Assembly (NCBI RefSeq): GCF_014646115.1
Contig: NZ_BMMV01000035.1
Coordinates: 1-64,000, forward strand
Origin: Streptomyces camponoticapitis
GTDB taxonomy: Bacteria > Actinomycetota > Actinomycetes > Streptomycetales > Streptomycetaceae
Length of the DNA: 64,000 bases
Direction of reading: 5' to 3'
The notes below the pieces were generated by a model. The model worked only from the letters and a program-made list of their open reading frames with translations, did not search any database and had not been told where the DNA came from. Below, in pieces: positions 1-9,631 of the stretch (positions within the stretch are counted from its first letter, which is position 1; every line of letters starts with the position of its first letter). A program made the position numbers and the translations under genes.

Positions 1-68
1 CATCAGTCAACTCATGACGTCTCACCACGACTTACCAACGACCAACAGACTTTGCGGACACGCCCTAG
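1..68 (-). mobile_element. Left end of an IS5-family element, truncated by the window edge
   Basis: Read on the minus strand, positions 68 down to 1 match the left end of the complete element at 14005. They share the CTAG border, the terminal motif GGGCGTGTCCGCAAAGT and the first transposase codons (GTG at 25, encoding V-R-R-H-E-L-T-D). The element therefore lies outside the window, pointing away from it, and its border is 54 bases upstream of the kinase start at 123. Seen directly by comparing the two copies; the family name is inferred from the complete copy. Confidence 0.85.
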
Positions 69-122
69 TCTTCCCGAGGGGGTGATGGTGATTGGCCCCG
101 TATCGAGAGTGGGGGGACTCCG

Positions 123-1646
123 ATGGATCCTCTGCGGCCCGGTGACCCGCGGCACGTCGGTAAGTACCGGCTGGTGGGGCGGCTTGGCGAAGGCGGCATG
201 GGGCAGGTGCTTCTCGGGCGTTCCCCGGGAGGGCGTCCTGTCGCGGTGAAGCTGATCCGGCACGAACACGCTCACAGTGAGCGGTTCCGCGCCCGGTTCG
301 CCCGTGAGGTCGAGGCCGCCCGCAGGGTCGGCGGGTTCCACACCACCTTGGTGATCGACGCCGATCCGGACGCCGATCCACCCTGGATGGTCACCGCCTA
401 CATACCCGGCCCCTCACTGCATCGTGCCGTCACCGAGCACGGCCCCCTCGACGCGCGGGCCGTACGAGCTCTGGGCGCCGGACTGGCCGAGGGGTTGGCC
501 GCCGTTCACGCGTGCGGGCTGGTGCATCGCGACCTGAAACCGGGCAACGTGATACTGGCCGCCGACGGCCCCAGGATCATCGACTTCGGTATCGCCAGCA
601 CCCAGGACGGCACCAGGATGACCGCGGCCGGCGCCGTCCTGGGAACCTACGCCTACATGTCCCCGGAGCAGGTGAACGGACATCCGCCACAGGCCGCCGG
701 CGACGTGTTCGCCCTCGGCTCGGTACTGGCGTTCGCGGCCACCGGCCGCAGTCCCTTCGACGGCGAGTCAACCGGTGCCATCCTCCACCGAATCGTGAAC
801 GAACCACCCGATCTGCGCGACATCCCCGTGGAGAGTGAGCATCGTGAGTTGATCCTCGCCTGTCTGGCGAAGAACCCCGCCGACCGGCCCTCTCTCACCG
901 AGATCCTCGCCAGGCTGGACGAACCCTCGCCGAGTGACGGCTGGCTGCCTCTCGCCGTCATGGACATGATTACGTCAAGGGAGTCCGAGTCCGTCGGCGC
1001 CCTGGCCTCGGAGGCCGGGGAATCGGACCATCGGGTTCACCGGCAGGTCACGGAGGACCCCGACCACGAACGAAGATTTTCGCCCCGTACCCTCCTGCTC
1101 GGCGGGCTCGTGGCGATTCTGGCCGCGGTCGCGACCGGGGTGGTCTACCTCGTTCTCCCGGAGCCCGCCGCACCGTCGGCACCCCAGGGGCTCATCGTCA
1201 CCGACGACGGCCGTGCCTTCGGGCCCGGAGGATTCAGCCAGTTCAAGGTGACGGTCGATCCGGCCAACGCCGGCGTGCGGCTGACGCGTCGCCTCGACTC
1301 CAGCGTCGCGGCGCAGGTCGCGTCGATCTCCGTGGACGGCCAGCACGCAGGCACGTGGGCGCCGTTGGACAGCGCACCCACTGTCTGGATGGATCAGACT
1401 GTGGACCTGCCGAGGTCGTCCACGGCGGGCAGGAAAGTCCTCACCATCAGGAACACCTTCGAATCCTCGACGATGGACTTCAACGAGTTCACCTACTTCG
1501 TGGATCAGAAGATCGACGGCGTCTGGCGCCACGCCGACGTGGTCGACATCGGGCCAAGTCACCTCGCCGACGAGAAGGCACACGGCTACCGCATCGAGAA
1601 GCAGAGCTGGCAGGGGACCCGGACGTTCAGTTACCGGCGTACCTGA
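123..1646 (+). CDS. Membrane Ser/Thr protein kinase (PknB-like)
   Basis: 507 residues. The Hanks-type kinase domain (about 15-270) has a Gly loop LGEGGMG, ATP-binding Lys43 (VAVK), catalytic HRDLKPGN (about 136) and DFG (about 157), so it should be active. One membrane segment lies at about 320-345. The roughly 160-residue external C-terminal part is not a PASTA repeat and I do not recognise it; it may be the sensor. A G-rich ribosome site (GGGGGGA) precedes the ATG. It is followed on the same strand by a large membrane protein and an FHA protein, which suggests one signalling set. An IS end lies 54 bases upstream and may affect its promoter. Confidence 0.93.
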   Translation: MDPLRPGDPRHVGKYRLVGRLGEGGMGQVLLGRSPGGRPVAVKLIRHEHAHSERFRARFAREVEAARRVGGFHTTLVIDADPDADPPWMVTAYIPGPSLHRAVTEHGPLDARAVRALGAGLAEGLAAVHACGLVHRDLKPGNVILAADGPRIIDFGIASTQDGTRMTAAGAVLGTYAYMSPEQVNGHPPQAAGDVFALGSVLAFAATGRSPFDGESTGAILHRIVNEPPDLRDIPVESEHRELILACLAKNPADRPSLTEILARLDEPSPSDGWLPLAVMDMITSRESESVGALASEAGESDHRVHRQVTEDPDHERRFSPRTLLLGGLVAILAAVATGVVYLVLPEPAAPSAPQGLIVTDDGRAFGPGGFSQFKVTVDPANAGVRLTRRLDSSVAAQVASISVDGQHAGTWAPLDSAPTVWMDQTVDLPRSSTAGRKVLTIRNTFESSTMDFNEFTYFVDQKIDGVWRHADVVDIGPSHLADEKAHGYRIEKQSWQGTRTFSYRRT

Positions 1647-1875
1647 CGGGCGTTCGACGGGCTGGCCGGCGTGGTGGAGGAGGCGGCTGGGTGGGGTCTG
1701 CGGTGTGCGGGGCTCCGAGGGCCCGTCGGGCCCTGTCGTCCGCTTGGCTACTGGTGGGTTGGTACCCCTCCCGCGCCATGTCTCCTATGGTCACGGCGCA
1801 CAGGACCAGGACTTTGCGTGCCACGTCCAGCTGAACGGGCCGGCGCGCTTCGTCCGTCGCGAGGAGGCGCCACGT

Positions 1876-4800
1876 ATGCATCCACGGAAAGTTCCGGATC
1901 CACCCGGCCGTTCCCCGCAAGGGAAAAAACCTACCGGCCCCCGAGGGGGTCAGGCGGGCCGTGCCTGTCTGGTACTGGCCAGAGACCGTCAGCTCGCTGA
2001 GGTCATCTCGTGGGGCCTGCGATCCCGGCTCGCCGAGATCGGCGGGGACGTGCCTGTTCTCGTACCACCGATGCACGGGTTCGAGTTCGCCGCGGCGGCG
2101 ACCGCGCAGCGGCTGCGAGCCTGGTGGGACGGGCAGCACACGGGTGTGAATCTGTCGGCGGCCACGTTGCTGATCGTCGAAACCGAGGAACTGGCCGGTC
2201 TCGGCCGGGCCGCTTACGTGGCGGTGCCGCCGGGGCCGAGGGTCATACGTCCGTACCCGCACGGCGCCGACGTGACCGAGGTACCGGCGAACACCGTGCA
2301 CGAACTGGTGGACGTCGTCGCCGGCGCGCTCGGTGCCGGTCGTCGCGGTGAGCCGTCCAAGTCCGCGCAGTCGGCCTACTCGTTGCCGCACCCCGATTGG
2401 CACATGAAGGGGCTGTGGGACGGCCGGCTGGTTCGTACGGCGATGGTGACCGGCGCGCTGGGTGTCGGCGCCTGGCTGCTGTCGGCAGCGATGCCGGCCC
2501 AGGCGCAGGCCGATGACGGCGGGCACCGCTACCAGCATGAGCAGCGTCAGTCCCGGGAGGTGTCCCCGGAGAAGCGGGCGGAATTCAAGCAGGCGCTCCG
2601 CGACGCCGTGACGGAGCGGTTGCGTGAATCCGGCGTCGACTCGGACGAGTTGTTCGATCGTCATAAGCGGTCGCAGGACCGGCCGCCCCGTTCCGCCGCG
2701 CCCGCGCCGAAGGCGCCTGAGAGGGTGGAAGAGGCGCCCGCTCCGGCCCCTCCCCCTCCGCCCCGGCGTGATGCCGCGCCCCCCCCGCCCCGGAGAAGGA
2801 ACGCCAGGAGCGCCCGGAGCCGCCGCGACAAGACCCGCGACCGGCGCCCGAACGGGGTGAGGTCCGGGACGAAAGGCAGGCCAACACCCAGCCCGGCCAG
2901 GCGGATTCCTCTGAACCGTCCCGTGCCTCCGCTCCGGCCCCGCGGTCGGCCCCCGTACCGCGGACTCCCGACAGGCGCGGGGGCGTGCAGGCAGAGGACG
3001 TGCCGGCGCAGGTTCTCGCGAACAGCCCGGACGGTGCCGCGCGGGAAGGGCAGGGCGCCGACCGGCGCCGAGGGGTCCCCGCTCCGCCTCCGGCCCCGGC
3101 TCCCGCCGCGGTTGAAGCCGCCGACGACGCCGAAGCCGATGGAACCGATCTGGCCGATGTGACCGATGTGGCCGGCGATGCCCGATCCGCCGGTGAGGAC
3201 TCCGGAGTACCGACGGCGGACCCGAGGACCCTCTGGCAGCTCGCCGGGGCACAGCAGCAGCCGGACATCGACCTGCGCGGCGGGCCTGCCACGGCTCCCG
3301 AACCGGCCGCACCGGATGGACCACCCGCGGACGCCCCGGTCCCCGCTCCGGAAGAGGCGGCTCCAGCTCCGGCCCCGGCCGAGCGCGCACCGGCTCCCGC
3401 GGATGCGAACGCGTCGACTCCGCAGGAGGTTTCGGCGCAAGGCATGGCACCGGCGCCCCGGGAAGCCCCTCCGGTGCCCCCGGCCCCGTTGCAGGTCCCC
3501 GCGCCGTTCGACGCTCCCGAGGCCGGTAACACCCAGCCGCCGCAGGCCGACCCGCCACCCGCCGACCCGCCGCAGGCGGACTCGCCGGAACTCTGGCAGG
3601 TCGCCGGAGCACAACAACCGCCGATCGTGGACATGCGCGACGGGACGGTCAGGGTTCCCGAGCCGGCCGAACCGGATCCGCCCGCGGACCCACCCGCTCC
3701 CGTTCCCGTGCCCCTTGAGGCAGCTCCCGTTCCGCCCCCCGCGGACGGCGGAGACGACCTGCCCGACGGGCAAATCGTCAACCCCCGCGCGAACGAGCCC
3801 GCGCCCGCCCCGTCGTTCAAGTGGAACGAGCTCGGTGGACGCACCGCTGACGGCATGATCGCGGGCAACTCCCTCGGTGGGGTCCGTGGCCCGCTGACCG
3901 GGGCGGCAGGCGCCCTGGTCGGCGGTACCTGGAACGCCGGCGAGTACGTCAACAGGTTCCCGGATTCACGCCGGATCCTGCGAGACATGGACGGTGCGAT
4001 TCCGCCGGATCCGTCGATGGACCCCCTCAACCCGGCGTTCCAGCCCACTCGGGGCGAGGTCTCCGCAGGTGTCGCACGGCCGCCCGGTACAGAGGTCGGT
4101 CCGTATCTCGGTCAGGCCGGAACGCCTGCCGCCGACCTGGCCAAGGATGTCGGTAACGGGTCGGGGATCGGCGGCATGGTCGGCACCGTCGCCGAGAAGG
4201 CGGCCCCCATCGGTCGCGCCGCGGGCACCGTCTACGGCCTGGGCGTGTACGGGACCAACCACCCCGACCAGATGCAAGCCCTGAGCGACGCGGCGAAGGC
4301 GTCGGAGCCGGGTTACGCCATGGGTGAGGCGATCGCGGAGGCCAGGGGCGTCGAGATACCTCCCCAGCAGGATGCATCGCAGCCGCCGCAGGCAAATCCG
4401 GGCGGAGCCGCACCACCCGCGCCCGCGCCACCGCCGGAGGATCCGCTCAGGGATCTCGCGAACGAGCCCGCGCCCGTCCCGGCGTTCAAGTGGAACGAGT
4501 TCGGTGCGCGCACGGTTGACGGCATGATCGCCGGCACTTCCGTCGGTGGCGCCGTGGGCCCGTGGACCGCGCTCGCGGCAGGCGTGGGTGGCGGAGTCTG
4601 GAACGCCAGCGAGTACGTCAACAGGTTCCCGGACGCACGTCGGCTCGTGCAGGGCATAGACGGTGCGATTCCGCTGGATCCGTCGATGGACCCGCTCATC
4701 CAAGAGTCCTCGCCCACTCGGGGCGATGTCTCATCGGGCGCCGCATCGCCGCCGCCCGCTGCGCGGGTCGGTCCCCATCTCGGCCAGGTCGGAACGCCTG

Positions 4801-5720
4801 CCGCCGACTTCACCAAGGACGTCGGTTTCGGATCCGGGATCGGCGGCGTGGTCGACGCCGTCGTGAAGGGGGTCTCCCCTGTCGGGCGCGTCGCGGGCAC
4901 CGTCTACGGCCTGGGCGTGTACGGGACCAACCATCCCGACCAGATGCAAGCTCTCACCGACACCTTGGCGGCCGCGGATCCGGGGTATGCCGTGGGGCAG
5001 GTGCTCGCGGAGCAGCGGGCGTCGCAGCCGGCTCCGGAGGTTCCTGCCCCGGTCCCGCCGCCGCCACCGGTGGACCCGAACGCACCGACTCCGCGAGAGC
5101 TTCTGTCCGATGTGGCCCCGCCGCCCATGGATCTGCTTGGGCCGACGCCGCAGGACATCGCGGCAGGGGTGGTCACGCCCGAGGTTCCCGGTCCGGTGCT
5201 GCCTCCGGCCCCGGTTCCGGTTCCTCTCCCCGATCGTCCCGAGCCGCCGGTGGACCCGAACGCTCCACCGGCGCCGGAGATCGCGGCCGATGTCGCTCCG
5301 GCTCCGGTGCTGCCGCCGGCTCCGGCTCCGGTGCCCCTTCCCGCTCCTCCGCCGCCGCCCCCGGTGGAGTCGCCGCGAGAGATCCTGGCTGATGTGGCGC
5401 CCCCTCCGGCGGACCCGTTCGCACCCTCTCTGGGGGAGATGACGGCTCCTCCGCCGCCACCTCCGCCCGCACCGGAACCGGCAGCAGGACCACCGCCACC
5501 GCCCGCACCGGAGCCTGCGCCGGCACCTCCGCCCGCGCCCGAACCGGCGCCGCCACCCCCGCCTCCGCCACCACCCGCTCCCGAACCGCCGCCTCCGCCG
5601 CCGGCACCCGAACCCCCACCACCGCCACCCGCTCCCGAACCGCCGCCTCCGCCGCCGGCACCCGAACCCCCACCACCACCCCCGGCACCCGAACCGCCGC
5701 CGCCACCCCCGGCGCCGTAA
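1876..5720 (+). CDS. Very large Pro-rich membrane protein with duplicated Gly-rich domain (frameshift in C tract)
   Basis: Not a family I recognise. Start chosen at ATG 1876 because GAGGAGG sits 8 bases upstream. The N-terminal ~190 residues look cytoplasmic and globular, followed by a membrane segment (nt about 2428-2510) and then a long Pro/Ala/Glu-rich outer region. That region contains two copies of a Trp-Gln-(L/V)-Ala-Gly-Ala-Gln-Gln motif (nt about 3233 and 3593), two copies of a ~187-residue Gly-rich domain and a C-terminal PPPPPAPEP repeat. The frame changes by one at the C8 run 2779-2786: upstream is frame 1, downstream frame 3. One extra C would give a single protein of about 1280 residues; without it translation goes out of frame into an Arg-rich tail. 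The defect may be a sequencing error, a mutation, slippage or phase variation. It lies between a kinase gene and an FHA gene and could be substrate or scaffold (inference). Confidence 0.7.
3792..5022 (+). repeat. Tandem duplication of a ~560-bp domain-coding unit
   Basis: Unit 1 is about 3792-4350 and unit 2 about 4461-5022, a period of 669 bases. Both encode N-E-P-A-P-x-P-x-F-K-W-N-E at the start, a Gly-rich hydrophobic stretch, E-Y-V-N-R-F-P-D, D-G-A-I-P-x-D-P-S-M-D-P, and the identical stretch G-T-V-Y-G-L-G-V-Y-G-T-N-H-P-D-Q-M-Q-A-L. The spaced glycines resemble membrane-inserting or Gly-zipper segments (inference only). Confidence 0.9.
5436..5717 (+). repeat. Polyproline repeat, PPPPPAPEP units
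   Basis: The C-terminus of the large protein is a run of Pro blocks separated by Ala-Pro-Glu-Pro. The DNA repeats a unit of roughly 27-30 bases, so copy number could vary by slippage. Such sequences usually span the cell wall as stiff rods (family knowledge). Confidence 0.85.
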
Positions 5721-5732
5721 CCCCATAGGCTC

Positions 5733-5761
5733 GCTGCCGCCCGGTCCTTCCGGGCGGCAGC
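5733..5761 (+). terminator. Hairpin terminator after the Pro-rich protein
   Basis: A perfect 12-bp stem GCTGCCGCCCGG / CCGGGCGGCAGC with a 5-base loop, starting 12 bases after the stop codon. It is followed by GGGCCTTTCG rather than a long T run, as is usual in Streptomyces. Confidence 0.8.
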
Positions 5762-6044
5762 GGGCCTTTCGCATGCTTCAGTTCGCAAGACCGACCCGCC
5801 CGGCCCGTCCGGCCCGTCTCCGTGCGTGGACGCCCTCAGTTGGGATGACCGCGTGCCCCTCGGGGAGACCGTGTGGAAGTTCCGCGCCCAGCTCGACGCC
5901 AGGGCGTCGGTTCGCCCCCAACGGGCATTACGGTCAGTCCAGTTGGGGTCACGGCCCGCAGTTCGGAACAGGGAGATCCTGCGAGATCCCTCCGTTCCGG
6001 AACGCCAGTGTGCTCCCGAGTAAGTCGGACGAGGAGCCAGAAGG

Positions 6045-6860
6045 ATGACACTGTCGCCGCCGCGGCTGCCGAGCAAGGTCAACATACTGCCGCAGGACTA
6101 CGGGAGCCTGTCTCGCGGCATTCCCCCCACGCAGCCCGGCACGCTGTTCGTCATGGGGGTCAACGGCGGCATGAGCATGGCCCCGGACGCCGCCTTCCCG
6201 CTCGTGTTCGGCCGCAACGAGCCCGAAGTCCACGTCTGCGTCGCGCCGGACGACACACGTGTCAGCCGCAAACACGGCTACATCGCTCGGGAGCACTCGC
6301 GATGGGTGCTCAACAACACCGGGCGCCTGCCCATCCGACTCCCGGGAGCACGCCTGGTTCTGGGAGGCGACCGGGTCGAACTCCCGTCCGGCTTCACCCC
6401 GCTGTTCATCGTCGCCCGGAAGCGGGAGCACCTGCTGGAGGTGCACATAGCCACGGCCACGCACGGCGCGGGGGACGACGGTTTACGCGAGGCCGATACG
6501 CACGAGAGTGATGTGTGGGAGCTGAGCGCGACCGAGAAGCTGGTCCTCGTCTGCCTCGCCCAGCGTTACCTGCGCGACGATCCCATACCGCAGCCTCTTC
6601 CCTGGGCCGACGTCGCCGCGGAGCTGGCGGAGCTGCGCCCGGCGGAGACCTGGGCCAAGGGACGGGCGGCGCGCGTCGTCGCAGGCGTACGGACGAGGCT
6701 CAGCTACGTGGTGCCCGGACTCATGGAGGACGAAGTCCCCCAGCCCGTCGGCAACGCGCTCAACCACAACCTGATCACCGAACTCCTCGTGACCACGACC
6801 ATCGTCAAGTCGGACCTGGCCCTGCTGGAGAGCGACGTCAGCGACTACGAGCCCGCATGA
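6045..6860 (+). CDS. FHA-domain protein with C-terminal helical domain
   Basis: 271 residues. The FHA phosphothreonine-binding fold (about 30-125) shows FGRNEPEV, then VSRKHGY and the VLNNTG strand, matching the GR..SxxH..N signature. The C-terminal half (about 150-270) begins LSATEKLVLVCLAQRYL and is helical, resembling a winged-helix or bacterial transcription-factor-like fold. It contains no catalytic motif I can see. GAGGAG lies about 10 bases before the ATG. It follows the kinase and the large membrane protein and is probably the reader of phosphorylated threonines made by that kinase (inference). Confidence 0.88.
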   Translation: MTLSPPRLPSKVNILPQDYGSLSRGIPPTQPGTLFVMGVNGGMSMAPDAAFPLVFGRNEPEVHVCVAPDDTRVSRKHGYIAREHSRWVLNNTGRLPIRLPGARLVLGGDRVELPSGFTPLFIVARKREHLLEVHIATATHGAGDDGLREADTHESDVWELSATEKLVLVCLAQRYLRDDPIPQPLPWADVAAELAELRPAETWAKGRAARVVAGVRTRLSYVVPGLMEDEVPQPVGNALNHNLITELLVTTTIVKSDLALLESDVSDYEPA

Positions 6861-7890
6861 GGGGGCCCCGGCGTCCGGAAGGACCCGGGGCTACCCGACA
6901 CGGCGTCATCGTCACGGCCCCGGGCCAGTTGGGGATGCCAACCCGGGAGGTCTCAAGGGGCGGGTCAGTAGCCGTACAGGACGACGCACCAGTTGGCCGA
7001 CGGGCAAAAGCGGCTCGGGTGTCGCTCCCGGCCACCGAACCCGGATTGTTCACCCAGAACCGGTCGTAGGACATCCAGCGCCTCCGCGACCAGCACACCT
7101 CACCCAACGCAACTGACGACGAGCATCGGGTCGCGTCGCGCTCGACCGCGTCCGCGCCCAACTGCAGGCGCAGCGGCGGCTCGGCGACCTCGGTGACGTC
7201 CACGATCGCTTTGGCTCCCTTCACCGGATCGCCTGGCTGGCGGCCATCGTTTCTGGCCAGTGCCTCACGCACCGGCCCCGCGCCGGCGACGTAGTCGACG
7301 ATGGCGGCCGGTTCGACCTGGATGCTGGAGCTGTTGAGGAAGTCGGTGCGAAAGCCGCCCGGCTCTATGATCGTGACGCGGACGCCAAGCGGGGCCAGCT
7401 CTCCGTACAGTGCCTCGGAGATGCCCTCGAGGGCGAATTTCGACGCTCCGTACAAACCCGCCGCCGGAGCAGTGGCGAAGCCGCCCACGGAGCCGATGTT
7501 CAGTACATGTCCGGATCGCTGAGCACGCAACGTCGGCAGGGTCGCCCGCAGCGTGTTGAGCACGCCGAACACGTTGACGTCGAACAGATCCCGGGCAGCC
7601 TTGTCAGAGGTCTCCTCGATCGCGCCTACGAGGCCGTAACCGGCGTTGTTGGCCACGATGTCGATCCGGCCGAACTCCGCCAGGCCGGCCTCCACCGCAG
7701 CCGTCAACTGCTCCGGTTCGGTCACGTCCGCGTTCACCGCCAGCAGTCCGTCCGGCTTTTGCGGGTATGTCTTGAGCACCGCCGACACGTCCCTCGCCGT
7801 AGCGATCACGCTATGTCCTCGATCCAGCGCCTCACGGGTGATCTCCGCGCCGAGCCCACGCGATGCACCGGTAACAAACCAAACGCTCAT
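6838..7890 (-). CDS. Short-chain dehydrogenase/reductase, C-terminus abnormal
   Basis: NAD(P)-dependent classical SDR: TGASRGLG cofactor motif at the N-terminus, NNAG, and the catalytic Ser with YGASK (Tyr-x-x-x-Lys). The start is ATG 7890, with AGGGGAG just upstream; a longer N-terminal reading would run through the promoter. The normal SDR fold ends near nt 7120 (LGADAVER). About 90 further residues look non-native, and the stop lies inside the end of the convergent FHA gene, so the 3' end was probably replaced by a rearrangement or frameshift. It is divergent from a MerR gene that probably controls it. Confidence 0.8.
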   Translation of the reverse strand: MSVWFVTGASRGLGAEITREALDRGHSVIATARDVSAVLKTYPQKPDGLLAVNADVTEPEQLTAAVEAGLAEFGRIDIVANNAGYGLVGAIEETSDKAARDLFDVNVFGVLNTLRATLPTLRAQRSGHVLNIGSVGGFATAPAAGLYGASKFALEGISEALYGELAPLGVRVTIIEPGGFRTDFLNSSSIQVEPAAIVDYVAGAGPVREALARNDGRQPGDPVKGAKAIVDVTEVAEPPLRLQLGADAVERDATRCSSSVALGEVCWSRRRWMSYDRFWVNNPGSVAGSDTRAAFARRPTGASSCTATDPPLETSRVGIPNWPGAVTMTPCRVAPGPSGRRGPLMRARSR

Positions 7891-7930
7891 GTTCTCCCCT
7901 GTTCCGATCGCCCGATTGGCCAACAGCTCG

Positions 7931-7961
7931 ACGCTAGAAACTAGAGTCGGGTCTAGATCAA
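7931..7961 (-). promoter_or_regulatory. MerR-type promoter with 19-base spacer
   Basis: On the minus strand TTGATC (7961-7956) and TAGCGT (7936-7931) are separated by 19 bases. Between them is a dyad, CTAGACCCGACTCTAG (7956-7941), with a further CTAG. An over-long spacer with a dyad between -35 and -10 is the hallmark of MerR-activated promoters, so the adjacent MerR protein should activate the SDR gene from here. Confidence 0.75.
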
Positions 7962-7984
7962 GAGCTTTGTGACGGGAGTCGCTC

Positions 7985-8443
7985 ATGGACCTGGGCATCG
8001 GCGAGGTGGCGGAGCGCAGTGGGCTGAGCGTCCACGCGCTGCGGTTCTACGAGCGGGAGGGTCTGTTCGCCAACCCGGTACGCCGCCTGTCCAACGGCCG
8101 TCGGATCTATCACGAGGAAGATCTGGAGTGGCTGGCGATCTGCACGAAGTTGCGCTCCTCCGGCATGTCACTGGCGACGATCCGGCAATACATCGAGCTG
8201 GTCCGCCAGGGCCCGGGCAACGAACATGAGCGACTGGAATTGCTGCGCCGGCACGAGAATCATGTGGAGGCGCAGATCCGGGAACTGCAAGAGACCCTGG
8301 ACGTGATGCGGCACAAGGTGAGGATCTACCAGGACCATGTCGTCCGCGGCGAGGCCGACCGGCTCTGGAATCCGTCCCACCCGGATGCGGCAGCCCAGGC
8401 CACCACTCACCAGGAGTGTCATCCGTCAGAAGGCGGTACGTGA
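7985..8443 (+). CDS. MerR-family transcriptional regulator
   Basis: 152 residues. The N-terminal MerR helix-turn-helix (about 3-72) has IGEVAERSGLSVHALRFYEREGL and the wing NGRRIYHEEDL. A dimerising coiled coil (about 78-118) follows. The short tail lacks the Cys pairs of metal sensors, so the signal is unknown. The start ATG has GGGAG upstream. It is divergent from the SDR gene, with a MerR-type spacer promoter between them. Confidence 0.93.
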   Translation: MDLGIGEVAERSGLSVHALRFYEREGLFANPVRRLSNGRRIYHEEDLEWLAICTKLRSSGMSLATIRQYIELVRQGPGNEHERLELLRRHENHVEAQIRELQETLDVMRHKVRIYQDHVVRGEADRLWNPSHPDAAAQATTHQECHPSEGGT

Positions 8444-8557
8444 GTTGACGTCGCTCACCCAGCCGCTCCAGCACGGCCGACCCCGTTGACCGGCCCGGAG
8501 CCCCCGGCCACACGTTCAGGCGACAACCACCCAGAGATCAAGTCGCATACCGCCCCT

Positions 8558-9598
8558 TCAGAGAGCGTGGCGGCGAGCCCGCATGGATCGGAGGGTGGTC
8601 AGCAGGTCGTCCTTCATCAGCGTGTTGAACTGCTTCACCTGGCGCAGTACCGGTGAGACCTCGATGTGCTGAACGCCGTCCAGGGCGCCCACACGGTCGG
8701 TGACGAAGGCGAAAAGGGGGTCTTCGAGGGTGCGGCAGTTGACGACGGCGTGCACGTTACGTACGCCGGAGACGGCCGCGGCGAAGGCGATCTCGGACAT
8801 GTGGGCGAGTTCCCGCCGACCGCGCGTATCGCGGTCGGGGCCACCTGTATCCACAAGTCGGCCCGGGTGGTGAAGCCGAGAGCGGCGCGTGAGAGCTCGA
8901 CGTCCAGGTGGACCACACCTGCGTCCAGCAACGCCCGTACGCGCCGGGTGGCCCGGGCGGGGCTGATTCCGGCAGCGGTGGCCAGACTGACGTGGCTGGC
9001 CCGGCCGTGCCAGGGCGAGCAGCAGGGCCTCGTCGTGCGGCTGGAGCCGGAACTCGGCGCTTTCGCCGACCTCCCGAGGCGGGCCGGGCGTGCCCAGAGC
9101 CAGCCGCTCCACATCGGTCAGCGCGTCGTGCAGGTCGGTCCAGTCCGCTGAACAGCCCCGCGTGAAGACGTGCATGGCGACAGTCGCGTCGATGTCGAGC
9201 ACCGACGCGACCCGGGGCAGCAGCTCCACCAACAGGTGTTCACGATCCTCCTGGGAGCGGGAGCGCAGCGCGCATGTCACCTCGGAGCCGGCGGCGTTGA
9301 GTGAGACCCAGCTGACGTCGGTGCGGCGCGCGAGGGCGTCGGAGATCGCGGGCGTACTGTCCGGCCGGCACCGCACGCGGATGATCCACTCGCTCTGCCC
9401 GAGAACCGCCGTGTTCACCACGCCGACGACCTGGAGGACTCCTTCGTGTCGGAGACGGCGATAGCGGCGGGCCACCGTCGCCTCCGACAGGCCCAGGCCC
9501 TAGCCGAGCCGGGCGAAGCCCTCGCGGGGTGCGATCTGGAGCGCGGCGATGACACGCAGGTCGTCCCGGTCCAGGCGGGCGCTCGGAGCGAGACTCAT
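8558..9598 (-). pseudogene. Lrp/AsnC-family regulator, broken by a stop and two frameshifts
   Basis: Start ATG 9598; the HTH region reads DRDDLRVIAAL...ATVARRYRRL but codon 33 is TAG (9502-9500). The C-terminal half has the Lrp ligand-binding (RAM) pattern, and the protein contains two Lrp-like units, as in the long actinobacterial form. The middle (about 9010 to 8815) is coding only in another frame, where a second HTH reads SHVSLATAAGISPARATRRV; beyond it the original frame resumes. This needs two compensating frameshifts plus one nonsense change. It faces the same way as the SDR gene upstream of it. Confidence 0.8.
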
Positions 9599-9631
9599 GC
9601 GCGCTTCCTTCCAAGGGGGTCCGGTTCTCGG

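Noticed and set aside
2985..3162. GTG 2985 as the real start of the downstream half of the large gene
   Set aside because: The same frame is good coding sequence back to the C8 tract, and there is no ribosome site at 2985.
1627..4048. Long minus-strand open frames opposite the Pro-rich gene
   Set aside because: Very Arg/Gly/Ser-rich with no domain; antisense shadows of Pro/Ala codons.
5436..5717. Regular repeats considered as CRISPR
   Set aside because: They are coding Pro-block repeats without unique spacers.
4731..6085. Long minus-strand frames of Gly/Arg repeats
   Set aside because: Mirror image of the polyproline repeat on the plus strand.
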